From the NCBI RefSeq assembly GCF_016406105.1, contig NZ_CP066308.1:2963501-3027500 (forward strand): 64,000 nucleotides of DNA, read 5' to 3'. The notes beneath the pieces are model-generated. The model made no database searches, was not told the DNA's origin, and worked only from the letters and a program-made list of their open reading frames with translations. Below, one piece after another: positions 17,261 to 27,043 of this stretch. The stretch comes from Brevibacillus composti. GTDB lineage: Bacteria; Bacillota; Bacilli; Brevibacillales; Brevibacillaceae. Position 1 is the stretch's first letter. Each line of letters begins with the position of its first letter. A program made the position numbers and the translations under genes.

Positions 17261-19039
17261 TTATTCTTCTTCTTTGAGGGTGGTCGCGATATTCAGCTCG
17301 GCCAGCTGCTTGGCATCTACCGGACCTGGCGCGTCTACCATCAGGTCGCTCGCGCTCGCAGTTTTCGGGAAAGCGATCACTTCGCGCAGATTGTTTCTTC
17401 CGGCGAGCAGCATGATCAAGCGGTCCAGCCCCAGTGCGATTCCGCCGTGCGGAGGCGTGCCGTAGTCGAAGGCATCGAGCAGGAAGCCGAATTTTTGTTT
17501 GGCCTCCTCTTCGGTGAGACCCAGCGTGCGGAACATTTTCTCCTGCACATCGCGCTTGTAGATCCGCATCGAACCGCCGCCCAGCTCGTAGCCGTTGAGC
17601 ACCATGTCGTAGGCTTGCGCGCGCACCTTGCCGGGATCCGTCTCCAAGAGATGCATATCCTCGTCTCTCGGACGGGTGAAGGGATGGTGGAGTGCGATAT
17701 AGCGCTGGCTCTCTTCATCCCACTCGACCAACGGGAAGTCTACCACCCAGAGGAAAGCGAACTGGCTGTGGTCGATCAGGCCCAGCTCAGCGCCCAGCTT
17801 GCTGCGCAGCGCACCCAGAGCGTCCGCCACTACCTTTGGCTTGTCGGCGACAAACAGGAGCAGGTCGCCGTCTTCTACCGCCAAACGTTCTTTCATGGCG
17901 GTAAAGACGTCCTCGCTGAAAAACTTCGCGATCGGCCCTTTGACCTCGCCATCCTTGAAGCCGATCCAAGCCAGGCCTTTGGCTCCGTAGCGGGAGGCGA
18001 ACTTGCCGAGATCGTCTGCTTCCTTGCGGGAGTAATGCCCGCAGCCCTTGGCATTGATCGCCTTGACTTGACCGCCTGCGGCCACGGCGCTGGCAAACAC
18101 TTTGAAGTCGCTGCCTGCGACCAGGTCGGATACATCGGTCAGTTCCATGCCAAAGCGGATATCCGGTTTGTCCGAGCCGTAGCGCTCCATCGCTTCCGCA
18201 TAGGTCAGGCGCGGGAACGGAGTCGGCACCTCTACGCCGATGGTCGCTTTGAATACATGGGCGACCATCTCTTCCATCATCGGCAAGAGCTGCTCCATCG
18301 AAAGGAACGAGGTCTCGATGTCCACCTGGGTAAATTCGGGCTGACGGTCCGCGCGCAAGTCCTCGTCGCGGAAGCAGCGGGCGATCTGGTAGTAGCGCTC
18401 CATGCCGGAGACCATCAAAAGCTGTTTGAACAGCTGCGGCGATTGCGGAAGCACGAAAAATTCGCCTGGATGGACGCGGGACGGAACCACGTATTCACGC
18501 GCGCCCTCCGGAGTGCTCTTGGTCAGCATCGGCGTCTCCACTTCGACAAAGCCCTGGGCATCGAGGAAGTCGCGGAACGCTTTGGCTGCTTTGCTGCGCA
18601 GGATCAGGGAGCGCTGCATCTCGGGACGGCGAAGGTCCAGATAGCGGTACTTGAGGCGCACCTGCTCATCCACGTCGATCTCGTCCTCAATTTGGAACGG
18701 AGGCGTTTTCGCGTCGTTCAGGATGTGAATTTCGCTGACGTACACCTCGACTTCCCCCGTCTTCAGCTTGGGGTTGACCGCTTCAGGGGACCGTTCGACA
18801 ACCGTTCCTCTTACAGCCAAAACGTATTCGCTGCGCACCTTGTCTGCGATTTCCCAGGCTCCTTTGTCATGCTCCGGGTTGAACACGATTTGCACGATCC
18901 CGGTTCTGTCGCGGAAGTCGATAAAGATGACGCCTCCCAGGTCGCGGCGCTTCTGCACCCAACCATTTAGAATTATTTCCTGTCCGACGTGCTCTTTGCC
19001 AACCTCTCCGCAATGTACGGTGCGATATTGCAAACTCAT
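17261..19039 (-). CDS. aspS: Aspartate-tRNA ligase
   Basis: 592 residues, class IIb synthetase. The N-terminal OB-fold anticodon domain ([28 protein letters not shown]) leads to the catalytic core with [20 protein letters not shown], the inserted bacterial GAD domain (about residues 280-420) and the motif 3 region [15 protein letters not shown]. The ATG at 19039 has GGAGG eight bases upstream. It follows hisS by 77 bases without an obvious terminator, so the hisS T-box probably controls both. Confidence 0.96.
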   Translation of the reverse strand: MSLQYRTVHCGEVGKEHVGQEIILNGWVQKRRDLGGVIFIDFRDRTGIVQIVFNPEHDKGAWEIADKVRSEYVLAVRGTVVERSPEAVNPKLKTGEVEVYVSEIHILNDAKTPPFQIEDEIDVDEQVRLKYRYLDLRRPEMQRSLILRSKAAKAFRDFLDAQGFVEVETPMLTKSTPEGAREYVVPSRVHPGEFFVLPQSPQLFKQLLMVSGMERYYQIARCFRDEDLRADRQPEFTQVDIETSFLSMEQLLPMMEEMVAHVFKATIGVEVPTPFPRLTYAEAMERYGSDKPDIRFGMELTDVSDLVAGSDFKVFASAVAAGGQVKAINAKGCGHYSRKEADDLGKFASRYGAKGLAWIGFKDGEVKGPIAKFFSEDVFTAMKERLAVEDGDLLLFVADKPKVVADALGALRSKLGAELGLIDHSQFAFLWVVDFPLVEWDEESQRYIALHHPFTRPRDEDMHLLETDPGKVRAQAYDMVLNGYELGGGSMRIYKRDVQEKMFRTLGLTEEEAKQKFGFLLDAFDYGTPPHGGIALGLDRLIMLLAGRNNLREVIAFPKTASASDLMVDAPGPVDAKQLAELNIATTLKEEE

Positions 19040-19116
19040 TGTCTTTTCCTCCACTCTTTTTCTACCATGCTTTTTTGTGCGGCCGTCCGCTTGATGCAGG
19101 GCCAGTCCAGTGATTT

Positions 19117-20391
19117 TTACTTCTGCAAGCGCTTGGCCAGCTCGGCGGGCAAATCGTCCCGCTTCAGCTCCTGCTGCTCGCCCGTGGCCATCTCTTTCAG
19201 GACGGCTGTGCCATTTTCCAGCTCCGCCTCCCCGATAATGACGGTATAACGGGCCGCCAGGCGGTCAGCTTGCTTCAGCTGGGCCTTCATCTTGCGGCCC
19301 AGATAATCCAGCTCGGCAGATACGCCCGCGCTGCGCAGGCGGTCTACGAGACCAAAGGCTGCGTCTTTCGCTTCTTCCGTCTGTATGGCGACGAAGCAAT
19401 CGATGCCGGTAGATACCGGAAGCTGGATGCCTTGTTTTTCCAAAGCGAGCAGCAGACGCTCGATACTCAGCGCAAAGCCGATCCCCGGCATATCATCGCC
19501 CCCGAGCTGTGCGACCAGACCGTTGTAACGGCCGCCCCCGCAGAGGGTTTCGACTGCGCCGATCTCCGCCATCTTGATCTCAAACGCGGTCAGAGTGTAG
19601 TAATCAAGCCCCCGCACCAGGCGCGGATTGACGGTATAGCGGATATCCAGCGCGGTCAGATACGCTTTGACGGCTTCAAAATGGGCCGCTGACTCTTCGC
19701 TTAAATAGTCCAGAATGGACGGAGCGTCTTTGGTCAAGCTCTTGCACGTCTCGTTTTTGCAATCCAGCACCCGCAGCGGATTGCGGTCGATGCGGGATTG
19801 GCAATCCGGGCAGAGCTGGTCGCGGACGCCATTTAGATGCGCGAGGAGATGCTCGCGGTGACGGGCCCGGTCCTCCAGCGTGCCGACGCTGTTCAGCTCG
19901 ACGCTCAGCCCGCTCAGACCCAGTTCCTGGTAGAGGCGCATCGCCAGTGCGATCACTTCCGCGTCAATCGCGGGATCGCTGGAGCCGATGGCCTCGGCGC
20001 CGAACTGCACAAACTGGCGGTAACGCCCCGCCTGCGGACGCTCATGGCGGAACATCGGTCCCATGTAATAGAGCTTCACCGGCTGGTTGGGCGAGCCGTA
20101 CAGCTTATTTTCCACGTACGAACGGACGACCCCGGCTGTTCCCTCCGGGCGAAGCGTCAGCGTATCGTCGCTGCGCGGATTGGAGACGCTGTACATCTCC
20201 TTCTCGACGATATCCGTCGTCTCTCCGACTCCGCGCTGGAACAGCTCGGTGTTTTCAAACAGCGGCGTGCGGATCTCCTGGTAATTGAACCGGCGGCACA
20301 GGTCTCGCGCTTTGTCCTCGATGTAGTGCCAGAGCTCAACAGTGCCGGGCATGATATCCTGCGTGCCGCGAGGAATTTGAATCTTTGCCAT
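19117..20391 (-). CDS. hisS: Histidine-tRNA ligase
   Basis: 424 residues, class IIa synthetase. [10 protein letters not shown] at the start, motif 2 [24 protein letters not shown], the histidine-specific LVRGLDYYT and the GGGRYNGLV loop are present; the C-terminal anticodon-binding domain begins near residue 330. ATG 20391 has GGAGGGG eight bases upstream; the open frame extends into the T-box leader but no start there is supported. Confidence 0.96.
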   Translation of the reverse strand: MAKIQIPRGTQDIMPGTVELWHYIEDKARDLCRRFNYQEIRTPLFENTELFQRGVGETTDIVEKEMYSVSNPRSDDTLTLRPEGTAGVVRSYVENKLYGSPNQPVKLYYMGPMFRHERPQAGRYRQFVQFGAEAIGSSDPAIDAEVIALAMRLYQELGLSGLSVELNSVGTLEDRARHREHLLAHLNGVRDQLCPDCQSRIDRNPLRVLDCKNETCKSLTKDAPSILDYLSEESAAHFEAVKAYLTALDIRYTVNPRLVRGLDYYTLTAFEIKMAEIGAVETLCGGGRYNGLVAQLGGDDMPGIGFALSIERLLLALEKQGIQLPVSTGIDCFVAIQTEEAKDAAFGLVDRLRSAGVSAELDYLGRKMKAQLKQADRLAARYTVIIGEAELENGTAVLKEMATGEQQELKRDDLPAELAKRLQK

Positions 20392-20439
20392 CTGTGTTAC
20401 CCCTCCATCTTCGTATCCTGTCGAATCCTTTCCAAAAAC

Positions 20440-20765
20440 AAAAAATCTCCCGCCCCTGACATGCGCTCTATGCGAACATGTCAGGGACGAGAGAAGATAT
20501 TGCTCCCGTGGTGCCACCCTGATTGGACTCTTCCCGATGAGAAGAATCCCACTTTTCAGCCGTTAACGCCAGCATACGCCTGCCAGTTACTGAAAGGGCC
20601 CAAAAAAGCCATTCGTTCACTGCGGTCTTCGGGGATGTCATTCGCCAAGCCGTCATAGGGAAATGCTCTCAGCCGCGGCAGTTCCTCTCTGGCTATCCGG
20701 TTCCTGGGTACTTGTTCCCGTCATCAGATCATTGTAAGGTTCAAAAGGTACACGCAAAATCTTAC
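20440..20765 (-). promoter_or_regulatory. T-box leader of hisS-aspS
   Basis: T-box core AGGGTGGCACCACGGG at 20505-20520 on the minus strand. The terminator is a long stem (CCCTGACATG pairing with CATGTCAGGG, 20450-20485) followed by GATTTTTT. The antiterminator partner TCGTCCCT overlaps it. Expected to sense uncharged tRNA-His, or tRNA-Asp in hisS-aspS operons; the specifier was not placed. Confidence 0.9.
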
Positions 20766-20770
20766 TGCAA

Positions 20771-20799
20771 ATCATAGCAAACGGAGAAACACGCGTCAA
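20771..20799 (-). promoter_or_regulatory. Promoter of the hisS T-box transcript
   Basis: TTGACG (20794-20799), 17-base spacer, TATGAT (20771-20776) on the minus strand, directly upstream of the leader. Confidence 0.8.
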
Positions 20800-20872
20800 C
20801 AGGCGCTCGGTAAAACTTTTTTCATCGACGTCAGGCCCGCGGATTTGCCATGCCAGGACGGGAGGGCCGGTG

Positions 20873-22408
20873 CTACCTGGCTCCGCTCGATTCCAGCGGA
20901 GCGAACCCGTACACCTCGTCCAGATCGCGAATTTTCTCCTCCGTCAATCTCCGGTAGGTCTCATTGTACGTGCGCGGGTCTTTGGGGTTGGGCCAGCGCA
21001 CGAGCTTCCCGCTGCCGGGGGCCATCAGCTTGGAGACGGCTCCGCAGCCAAGGCCGAGAATCGTCTGCGCTTCCTCCATGATCATGATGTTGTAGATGCT
21101 CTCCTGGCCATCCAGCGAATAGCCGACATTTTCCAAATTGCCGAGAATATTTTTCTGGCGGTAGAGATAGTAGGGATGGTAGCCATGCGCACGGGTCCAA
21201 TCGGAAGCAAGCGCCATCATCCGGCCTACTTCTTCCCGGCTTGCCACCTGATAACGCTCTTTGTTCTGCGTCATTTCCGATGCCCGCTTGAACGAGAGCG
21301 TATGGACGGTCAGCGAAGCGGGCATCAGCTTTTCCACTTCCCGGAGGCTGTGCTCCCACTCCCTCATGCCTTCGCCGGGCAGGCCGATGATCAGGTCCAT
21401 ATTGATATTGCGAAGGCCCATCTCCATGGCCAGATGGTATTTTTCGATCGTCTCTTCGACCGTGTGGTGGCGGCCGATCGCCTGCAGCGTCTCTTGGGTA
21501 AAGGACTGCGGATTAATGCTGATGCGATCGACATTCCACCGCTTCATCACGTCCAGCTTTTCCCGCGTGATCGTATCGGGTCTCCCCGCCTCCACCGTCA
21601 GCTCCCGCACGCTGTCCATATGCGGAAACGTGCGGTGCATCGTCTGAAACAGCTGATCCATATCCTCCGCTGTGATGCTGGTGGGCGTTCCTCCGCCAAA
21701 GTAGATCGAGGTAATGCGCATGTCCCGCCTCGTCAGCCATTCCCCCAGCCGCTCCATCTCGTAATGAAGCCCCTCCAAAAACGGATTGACCGACGCTGTA
21801 TGGCTGCGAATCGCATAAGCCGGGAAGGTGCAATAAGCGCATTTGGTCGGACAAAACGGGATGCCGATATAGACCGACAGCTCCCGGTCGATCCGGTAGA
21901 AGTCAGGGACCACCTTCAGCTGGCGGTCGACGATCTCCTGCAGCAGCTCGATTTTGTACGGCCGCACCATGTAATCCTGCCGCAGCCTTTGATGGACGGC
22001 TTCACGCGCCTCGCCCGAAGAGAGAAACTGGTGCATCAGCTTGGTCGGACGAATGCCTGTCAGTACCCCCCAGCCCTGCTCGATGCCGGTCAGCTCTTCC
22101 AGCAGGAGCAGCAGGACGTAGCTGACGGCCCGCTTGGCGATTTTGCGCTGCTCTCTTTCATCCGCGGCCGCTTTCTGCAAGAGAGCGTAGGAGCGTTCCG
22201 TCATCTTCTCGATGTGCCGCTCCTCCGCTTCCAGCGCGCCTCTGGCCGCGACGCCATCCGGCCGCTCCTCGAGCGCAAGCGTGATGCGAAGCCCGTCGTC
22301 CTTTTGCCACTCCGATACATAGGCGATGTCCGGATCTTCATAAAACAAGGCGAGAATCAAACCGATTTCCCGCTCGAATTGATGTCCTAGGCATTTCACT
22401 TGAATCAT
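20873..22408 (-). CDS. hemZ: HemZ-like radical SAM protein (coproporphyrinogen dehydrogenase homologue)
   Basis: 511 residues. Radical SAM domain with the cluster motif CPTKCAYC (C186, C190, C193) after an approximately 170-residue family-specific N-terminal extension, then SIYFGGGTPTS and the C-terminal HemN-like region. B. subtilis HemZ was named for oxygen-independent coproporphyrinogen oxidation, though that role has been questioned for this clade. The gene lies upstream of the hisS operon. A GC-rich hairpin-like tail is seen after the stop, but not a clean terminator. Confidence 0.85.
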   Translation of the reverse strand: MIQVKCLGHQFEREIGLILALFYEDPDIAYVSEWQKDDGLRITLALEERPDGVAARGALEAEERHIEKMTERSYALLQKAAADEREQRKIAKRAVSYVLLLLLEELTGIEQGWGVLTGIRPTKLMHQFLSSGEAREAVHQRLRQDYMVRPYKIELLQEIVDRQLKVVPDFYRIDRELSVYIGIPFCPTKCAYCTFPAYAIRSHTASVNPFLEGLHYEMERLGEWLTRRDMRITSIYFGGGTPTSITAEDMDQLFQTMHRTFPHMDSVRELTVEAGRPDTITREKLDVMKRWNVDRISINPQSFTQETLQAIGRHHTVEETIEKYHLAMEMGLRNINMDLIIGLPGEGMREWEHSLREVEKLMPASLTVHTLSFKRASEMTQNKERYQVASREEVGRMMALASDWTRAHGYHPYYLYRQKNILGNLENVGYSLDGQESIYNIMIMEEAQTILGLGCGAVSKLMAPGSGKLVRWPNPKDPRTYNETYRRLTEEKIRDLDEVYGFAPLESSGAR

Positions 22409-22490
22409 GGGTTCACCTGCTTTTCAGTCTGCCCCTTCATCTTAGCTGACCGGAAAAGCCGGGTCAACAAGCGGAGCACCAGCTCCACGC

Positions 22491-22664
22491 TTATCTGCGC
22501 ATCCGCTTTCGCAGCTCTTGCACGTCTCTCACGCTGATGTGAAACTCCCGCGACATTTCCACATCATTCAAGGCAGCTTCCTTTTCGAGAAAGTCGTGAA
22601 AATCGACGGAGAACAACCGCCTGTTCGTCTCCTGGGCGAAAGCCTCTTTTTTTGACTGTCTCAC
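22491..22664 (-). CDS. Small helix-turn-helix-like protein, unrecognised
   Basis: 57 residues, mostly helical and charged. The C-terminal DVEMSREFHISVRDVQELRKRM looks like the last helices of a sigma-region-4-type or homeodomain-like helix-turn-helix. GTG 22664 follows AGGAGG by seven bases, which is why the longer frame to 22685 is not used. It is on the same strand as hemZ, 82 bases upstream of it. DNA binding is a guess from the helix pattern. Confidence 0.65.
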   Translation of the reverse strand: MRQSKKEAFAQETNRRLFSVDFHDFLEKEAALNDVEMSREFHISVRDVQELRKRMRR

Positions 22665-22894
22665 CCGTCTACCTCCTTTTGTCACTTGGGGCTGTGCTCT
22701 CTAGTATGGCCCGATCAACCCAAAAGCATAAGGCAGGGGAAAGGAAAGGAAAAAAGATGGAAAATGAGAAAGAAGTTTGTCGGAAGAGCAGGAAAAAACA
22801 AGACAGAGGACGAAAGAAGTCATTTGGTAATTTCATGTAAACAAGCATGCATGCGCAATATCCTTAAGAAAATGATGGGAAAGGGTGTCAAATC

Positions 22895-24841
22895 TTGTTC
22901 TTACGTAAACAGCTCCTGCGGACACTCCTTGCTGTTACTTTTGCCGTCAGCTTGCCTGCTGCAAGCGTATGGGCTGCCGGAGCGATTCAAGTAAAGGTCG
23001 ACAACATGAATGTGCGATCCGGTCCCAGCACGCAGGAACAGGTGGTTACGACATTGCCAGTCAATACGGTGTTGCCTGTCATTTCTGAAAAAGGCGATTG
23101 GTATCAAATTCGCCTGCCAAACGGAAAAACAGGATGGGTGGCCAATTGGCTGGTGAGCGAGACCGCCGCAAAGACCCCTGCAGCAGCGAAACCGGCTGCT
23201 CAGCCGGGATCCGCAGTCAAGCCCGCTGCCCCCGCCGTCCCTGCTCCCGCTGCCAAATCCCAGATCGAGAGCAATACCGACAATCTCAATGTGAGATCGG
23301 GACCGGGCCAAACCCATTCGATTTTGCAGACGATCAATCCCGGCAGCCGGTACACCGTACTGCAGAAAAGCGGCGACTGGTATCAAATCCAGTTGTCCGC
23401 AAGCAGCAAAGGGTGGGTGGCCGCCTGGCTGGTAACCGAACATCCGCCTGGAAATGCTCCCTCGGCTCCAGCGGCGGGCAGTACGCCCTCCCCTGCGCAA
23501 ACGGCACCGGGACCGTCTTCCGGAGCTGGACAAGCCGTCCAAAACGGCACCGCGCTCACGCTGGACTACAACCCCTATGTCTATCCGGCCCCTGATCTCT
23601 CTCTGCCGGCGATCGGCCAGCTCCATTCCGGGATGACCATCACCGTCAGCAGCCAGCAGAATGGCTGGATCCAGTTTGCCTACGACGGGGTTCCTGCGTG
23701 GATCCCGAAGGCAGGGACCGTGCACGCATCATCCCCCTCAACGGATCAGGGAGACGGACATGACATCGGGGGAGACATCGGCACGGACACTGAAGTTCCG
23801 GGCCCTGGCGGTGCCGTCGTGCAGCCGGATACGGCCGCCGCGCTGCCCAAACCGACAGCCATCGTCCAGACAGACGGCTTGAATCTCCGCTCCGAGGCCA
23901 GCACGGCAAGCAGTGTCCTCGGCACGCTAAAAATCGGAACGACCTTGACCGTCCTGGAAAAACAGGCGGACTGGTACAAAGTGCAGACGGCCGATGGAAA
24001 AACAGGCTGGGTAGCAGGATGGCTCGTCACCGTGAAGCAGCCGGAGATGCCCGCCCCGGCCGGACCGCACGTCCATGTGCTGAATCCGGACACCAATGTG
24101 CGCTCCGGCCCTGGCACTGAACATGAAATCGTCAGACAGATGCAGCCCGGCGAAAAATACCCTATCCTGAAACGGGAAGGCGACTGGTTCCAGCTCAGCT
24201 TTCCGGATGGCACCTCCGGCTACGTCGCCGGATGGCTCGTCTCGGCGGTCGGCGTCCCTGCTATTGTCAAAACAAATGAGCTGGTCGGCAAAGTAATCGT
24301 GATCGACCCCGGCCATGGCGGCAATGACAACGGAGCGACCGGCTCCAGCTTCTCCACATTGGAAAAGACGGTCAATCTGCAGGTGGGTATGATCCTGCGC
24401 CACAAACTGGAGGCGGCTGGCGCCAAGGTGATCATGACACGCAGCGATGACCGAAAGCTGACGCTTCAACAGCGCGTCGACGTGGCGATCCAAAACAATG
24501 CCGACATCTTCGTCAGCATTCATCACAACACCCATCCCAATTCGATGACCAACGGGACGATCATTTTCCACTACAACCGGGGGAATTCCGGAAAACTGGC
24601 CTCGCTGGTGCAAAATGAAGTGGTAAAAGCAACCAACTACAAGGATCTGCAATCCCGTTTTGGAAATTACTACGTGCTGCGCGAGAACCCTGTGACGTCC
24701 ATTCTGGCCGAGATCGGCTTCCTCTCCAACTACAACGAGGAAATCAAGCTCCGTTCGGAAAAGCAGCAAGAACTGGCTGCCGACGGGCTGTTCAAGGGCA
24801 TCCTGCAGTATTTCTCCTCTCTCAATACAAGTGAGGGCTAG
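22895..24841 (+). CDS. Cell-wall amidase with five SH3b domains (YrvJ-like)
   Basis: 648 residues, exported. Signal peptide at residues 1-28 (basic start, cleavage near VWAAG). Four canonical bacterial SH3 repeats with the NVRSGP or NLRSEA motif and GWVA.WLV ending (near residues 30-90, 125-185, 315-380, 390-450) and a divergent one between (about 215-275, lacking the RSGP loop) bind wall. The C-terminal Amidase_3 domain has zinc ligands in VIDPGHGGNDNG, SIHHN and the catalytic LAEIGFLSN. It cleaves the muramoyl-L-alanine bond. TTG start with AAGGGTG about eight bases upstream. Matches B. subtilis yrvJ beside hisS. Confidence 0.93.
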   Translation: MFLRKQLLRTLLAVTFAVSLPAASVWAAGAIQVKVDNMNVRSGPSTQEQVVTTLPVNTVLPVISEKGDWYQIRLPNGKTGWVANWLVSETAAKTPAAAKPAAQPGSAVKPAAPAVPAPAAKSQIESNTDNLNVRSGPGQTHSILQTINPGSRYTVLQKSGDWYQIQLSASSKGWVAAWLVTEHPPGNAPSAPAAGSTPSPAQTAPGPSSGAGQAVQNGTALTLDYNPYVYPAPDLSLPAIGQLHSGMTITVSSQQNGWIQFAYDGVPAWIPKAGTVHASSPSTDQGDGHDIGGDIGTDTEVPGPGGAVVQPDTAAALPKPTAIVQTDGLNLRSEASTASSVLGTLKIGTTLTVLEKQADWYKVQTADGKTGWVAGWLVTVKQPEMPAPAGPHVHVLNPDTNVRSGPGTEHEIVRQMQPGEKYPILKREGDWFQLSFPDGTSGYVAGWLVSAVGVPAIVKTNELVGKVIVIDPGHGGNDNGATGSSFSTLEKTVNLQVGMILRHKLEAAGAKVIMTRSDDRKLTLQQRVDVAIQNNADIFVSIHHNTHPNSMTNGTIIFHYNRGNSGKLASLVQNEVVKATNYKDLQSRFGNYYVLRENPVTSILAEIGFLSNYNEEIKLRSEKQQELAADGLFKGILQYFSSLNTSEG

Positions 24842-24859
24842 CCTATTGGGCCGCTCCCG

Positions 24860-24897
24860 ATCCCTTGTCTTTCTGCGAAAAGGCAAGGGATTTTTTT
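24860..24897 (+). terminator. Terminator of the SH3-amidase gene
   Basis: ATCCCTTG...CAAGGGAT stem with an inner CTTT/AAAG extension, followed by seven T. Confidence 0.88.
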
Positions 24898-24909
24898 GTG
24901 CCCCGACGC

Positions 24910-24939
24910 TTGACTGCCACGATCTGGAAACGATATGAT
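24910..24939 (+). promoter_or_regulatory. Promoter of the TetR-type regulator gene
   Basis: TTGACT (24910-24915), 18-base spacer, TATGAT (24934-24939), 54 bases before the chosen start. Confidence 0.7.
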
Positions 24940-24943
24940 GTTC

Positions 24944-24962
24944 ACATACTGTTTGGTACGTG
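24944..24962. promoter_or_regulatory. Candidate operator A of the TetR-type regulator
   Basis: ACATACTGTTTGGTACGTG sits right after the -10 of the regulator's own promoter. It matches 13 of 19 positions of the cleaner palindrome at 25841-25859 in front of the hydrolase gene. Placement suggests autorepression. Inferred from sequence similarity only. Confidence 0.5.
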
Positions 24963-24992
24963 AATATACTGGGGATGATTGAGGTGTTCGAG

Positions 24993-25805
24993 ATGAGTGC
25001 GAGTGAACGCATACGGGCAGCCGCCGCGCAGCTTTCCGCACAGCTTCCCTTCGACAAGATCAGCTTCGCCGATGTCGGGAAGGCGGCTGGCGTCCATTGG
25101 ACAGCGGTGAGGAGACATTTTGGCTCGAAACAGGAAATGCGGCGCTGGCTGGAGAGTCTGCAGTCTGACGATCCCTCCGCGCTTCAAGATACGCGGACGA
25201 AAATCCTGGAGGCAGCCGCCCGCGTCTTCGCCAGGCACGGCTATGCAGGAGCTTCGCTGGAGCTGGTCGCCGCCGATGCCGGCATGACGAAGGGTGCTGT
25301 CTATTGGCACTTTTCCAGCAAAAGCGATTTGTTTGCCGCCCTCTGTGAGCATCATCTGTCGCGACAGCTTCAGACGCTTCCCCAGGTGGGCCGGGCCGCG
25401 CTGCAGCAAGGCCCCGATGCGCAGGCGGGCTTCGCCGCTCTCTTGGAAGAGCTGGTCTGCTGCGCCCCTCCTGATTCTCCTCAGCCAATGCTCTTTTTTG
25501 AGTTCGTCACGGCTTCCCGCGACCCGCGTGTAGCCGATGCGCTGCGAGAAGCGTACAGCCAGATCATCGGCCGCACCAGCGCGGTGATCAAAGGATGGCA
25601 GGATGACAAGCTGCTCAATGCCGACGTCGATCCAGAGGTGATCGCCATTCTGCTTCAGTCGCTGATTCACGGACTGACCATCGGATCACTCATTGATAAA
25701 AAGCGCCTTTCCCTGCCTGCCCTATTCCCGGAGCTGGCGAAATTGCTCTGGAGCGGCTTGCCGCACAAAGAGTCATCTGCCGCCCCGCAGGCCAAGAGGG
25801 AATAG
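24993..25805 (+). CDS. TetR family regulator with two tandem DNA-binding domains
   Basis: 270 residues, longer than the usual 190-220. Residues 4-53 (ERIRAAAAQLSAQ... VGKAAGVHWTAVRRHFGSKQEM) and 67-117 (TRTKILEAAARVFARHGY... VAADAGMTKGAVYWHFSSKSDL) each have a full TetR N-terminal three-helix fold; the second is closer to consensus. Residues 120-260 form the ligand-binding/dimer part. ATG 24993 has GAGGTG six bases upstream; GTG 24960 would have none. It is followed by an alpha/beta hydrolase gene that carries a related operator, suggesting repression of that enzyme by an unknown small molecule. Confidence 0.85.
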   Translation: MSASERIRAAAAQLSAQLPFDKISFADVGKAAGVHWTAVRRHFGSKQEMRRWLESLQSDDPSALQDTRTKILEAAARVFARHGYAGASLELVAADAGMTKGAVYWHFSSKSDLFAALCEHHLSRQLQTLPQVGRAALQQGPDAQAGFAALLEELVCCAPPDSPQPMLFFEFVTASRDPRVADALREAYSQIIGRTSAVIKGWQDDKLLNADVDPEVIAILLQSLIHGLTIGSLIDKKRLSLPALFPELAKLLWSGLPHKESSAAPQAKRE

Positions 25806-25829
25806 CCCGTTTTCGGCAAACGGGATTTT
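25806..25829 (+). terminator. Weak terminator after the TetR-type gene
   Basis: CCCGTTT-TCGGC-AAACGGG stem overlapping the end of the gene, followed by only four T. May leak into the hydrolase gene. Confidence 0.55.
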
Positions 25830-25840
25830 CTATGCGATCA

Positions 25841-25859
25841 ACATACTGACAAGTATGCG
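25841..25859. promoter_or_regulatory. Candidate operator B, upstream of the hydrolase gene
   Basis: ACATACTGACAAGTATGCG contains the inverted repeat CATACT-GACA-AGTATG. A possible -35 (CTGACA, 25846-25851) lies within it, with a weak TATGGA 18 bases later, so a bound repressor would block the promoter. A second, looser ATAC...GTAT repeat follows at about 25864-25879. Confidence 0.55.
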
Positions 25860-25944
25860 TTTCATACACTATGGAGTATCTTCATTGCATAAACCGGCCG
25901 CCTCAATTGCACCGTCAGTAGGAGAAAAAGGAGGTTTTCGCCTT

Positions 25945-26916
25945 ATGGATACCATGTATGCCAGCGTCATTCTCCCCTATTTGTCCCATGCCTTGCTTCT
26001 CGTATCGGCTGTTCTTCTCTTCTGGCTCTATCTGGCCAATCGCAAAGCGGTGAAAGCAGCCGAGCGCTCGTATCCGCCAGGCGGTTCATTCGTAGAAGTG
26101 GAGGGCACCCGCCTCCATTACCTGGAAAAAGGAAAAGGACGCCCGCTCGTCTTTTTGCACGGGGGCATCCTTTCCTCCTATGATTTTTCCGCGGTACTCA
26201 CAGAGGCTGCTTCGCGCGGCTACCGCGCGATTGCCTTTGACCGCCCCGGCTACGGTTACAGTGAACGGCCGAAGAAGCGCAGATTGACCCCGCGGGACCA
26301 GGCGCATCTGCTCAAAGAAGCGCTCGCCGCTCTGCAAGCGGAGCAGCCGATTCTGGTCGGTCATTCCTGGAGCGCCTCGCTGGCGCTCGCGTATGCGCTG
26401 GCCTACCCGCGGGAGCTGTCCGGCCTGGTATTGCTCGCCCCCGGCGCTTATGGGGGAAAAGCGTATCCTGCCGGCGCTGCCGACCTCTTGCTGGGACAGC
26501 TGATGCGCCTGCCCCTGCTGGGCAGTCTGCTCGCCCATACCTTGCTGCCGCCGCTGGCGCGGAAGCTCTCGTTCGCGATGGTGCAGTCTACCTTTTCCCC
26601 TGACCCGGTTCCTGCAGGCTATCTGGCTGCTGCCAGAGCCCTCTGGGCCAGGCCGAGACAGCTAAAAGCCAATCGCGAGGATGTGCTTGCGTATGTCCAG
26701 ACGGTTCCCGATATGGAGAGGCACTACGCTAGCATCGCCACGCCGATGGTGATAGTCGTCGGAGAACAAGACCCGTTCCGGCCGGAATTGCAGGGCTTGC
26801 GGCTGCATCGGGCGGTGAAAGGCTCGCAGCTGGTGAGACTGCCGCAGACCGGCCACATGATTCCCGATGTGAACCCGAAGGCCGTCGTCGATGCAGTGGA
26901 GCTGCTCGACTTATAG
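25945..26916 (+). CDS. Alpha/beta hydrolase with N-terminal membrane anchor
   Basis: 323 residues. One membrane helix (about residues 12-30) precedes an alpha/beta hydrolase fold: oxyanion segment VFLHGGILSS, the RPGYGYSE turn, nucleophile elbow GHSWSAS (Ser near 147), acid in VVGEQDPF and histidine in LPQTGHMIPD. Substrate unknown; the fold covers esterases, lipases and haloperoxidases. ATG 25945 has AAGGAGG ten bases upstream. Probably controlled by the preceding TetR-type protein through the operator at 25841. Confidence 0.85.
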   Translation: MDTMYASVILPYLSHALLLVSAVLLFWLYLANRKAVKAAERSYPPGGSFVEVEGTRLHYLEKGKGRPLVFLHGGILSSYDFSAVLTEAASRGYRAIAFDRPGYGYSERPKKRRLTPRDQAHLLKEALAALQAEQPILVGHSWSASLALAYALAYPRELSGLVLLAPGAYGGKAYPAGAADLLLGQLMRLPLLGSLLAHTLLPPLARKLSFAMVQSTFSPDPVPAGYLAAARALWARPRQLKANREDVLAYVQTVPDMERHYASIATPMVIVVGEQDPFRPELQGLRLHRAVKGSQLVRLPQTGHMIPDVNPKAVVDAVELLDL

Positions 26917-27043
26917 CAGCTAGCATCGGTGGTCCCCGGACGAAACTTCGGACTTGGCGGCCACCGAGAAATTGTAATCATCGCTTGGCCTGGCCGTCTT
27001 CCTGTGAAAGAATGCGATACACATTGGCGCCACAGCGATCCGA

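Noticed and set aside
17225..18970. 581-codon plus-strand open frame
   Set aside because: Antisense to aspS, which has all its motifs.
22757..22840. 27-codon Lys/Arg-rich plus-strand ORF after AAAGGAAAAAAG
   Set aside because: Purine-rich sequence readily creates such an ORF; no terminator or conservation evidence.
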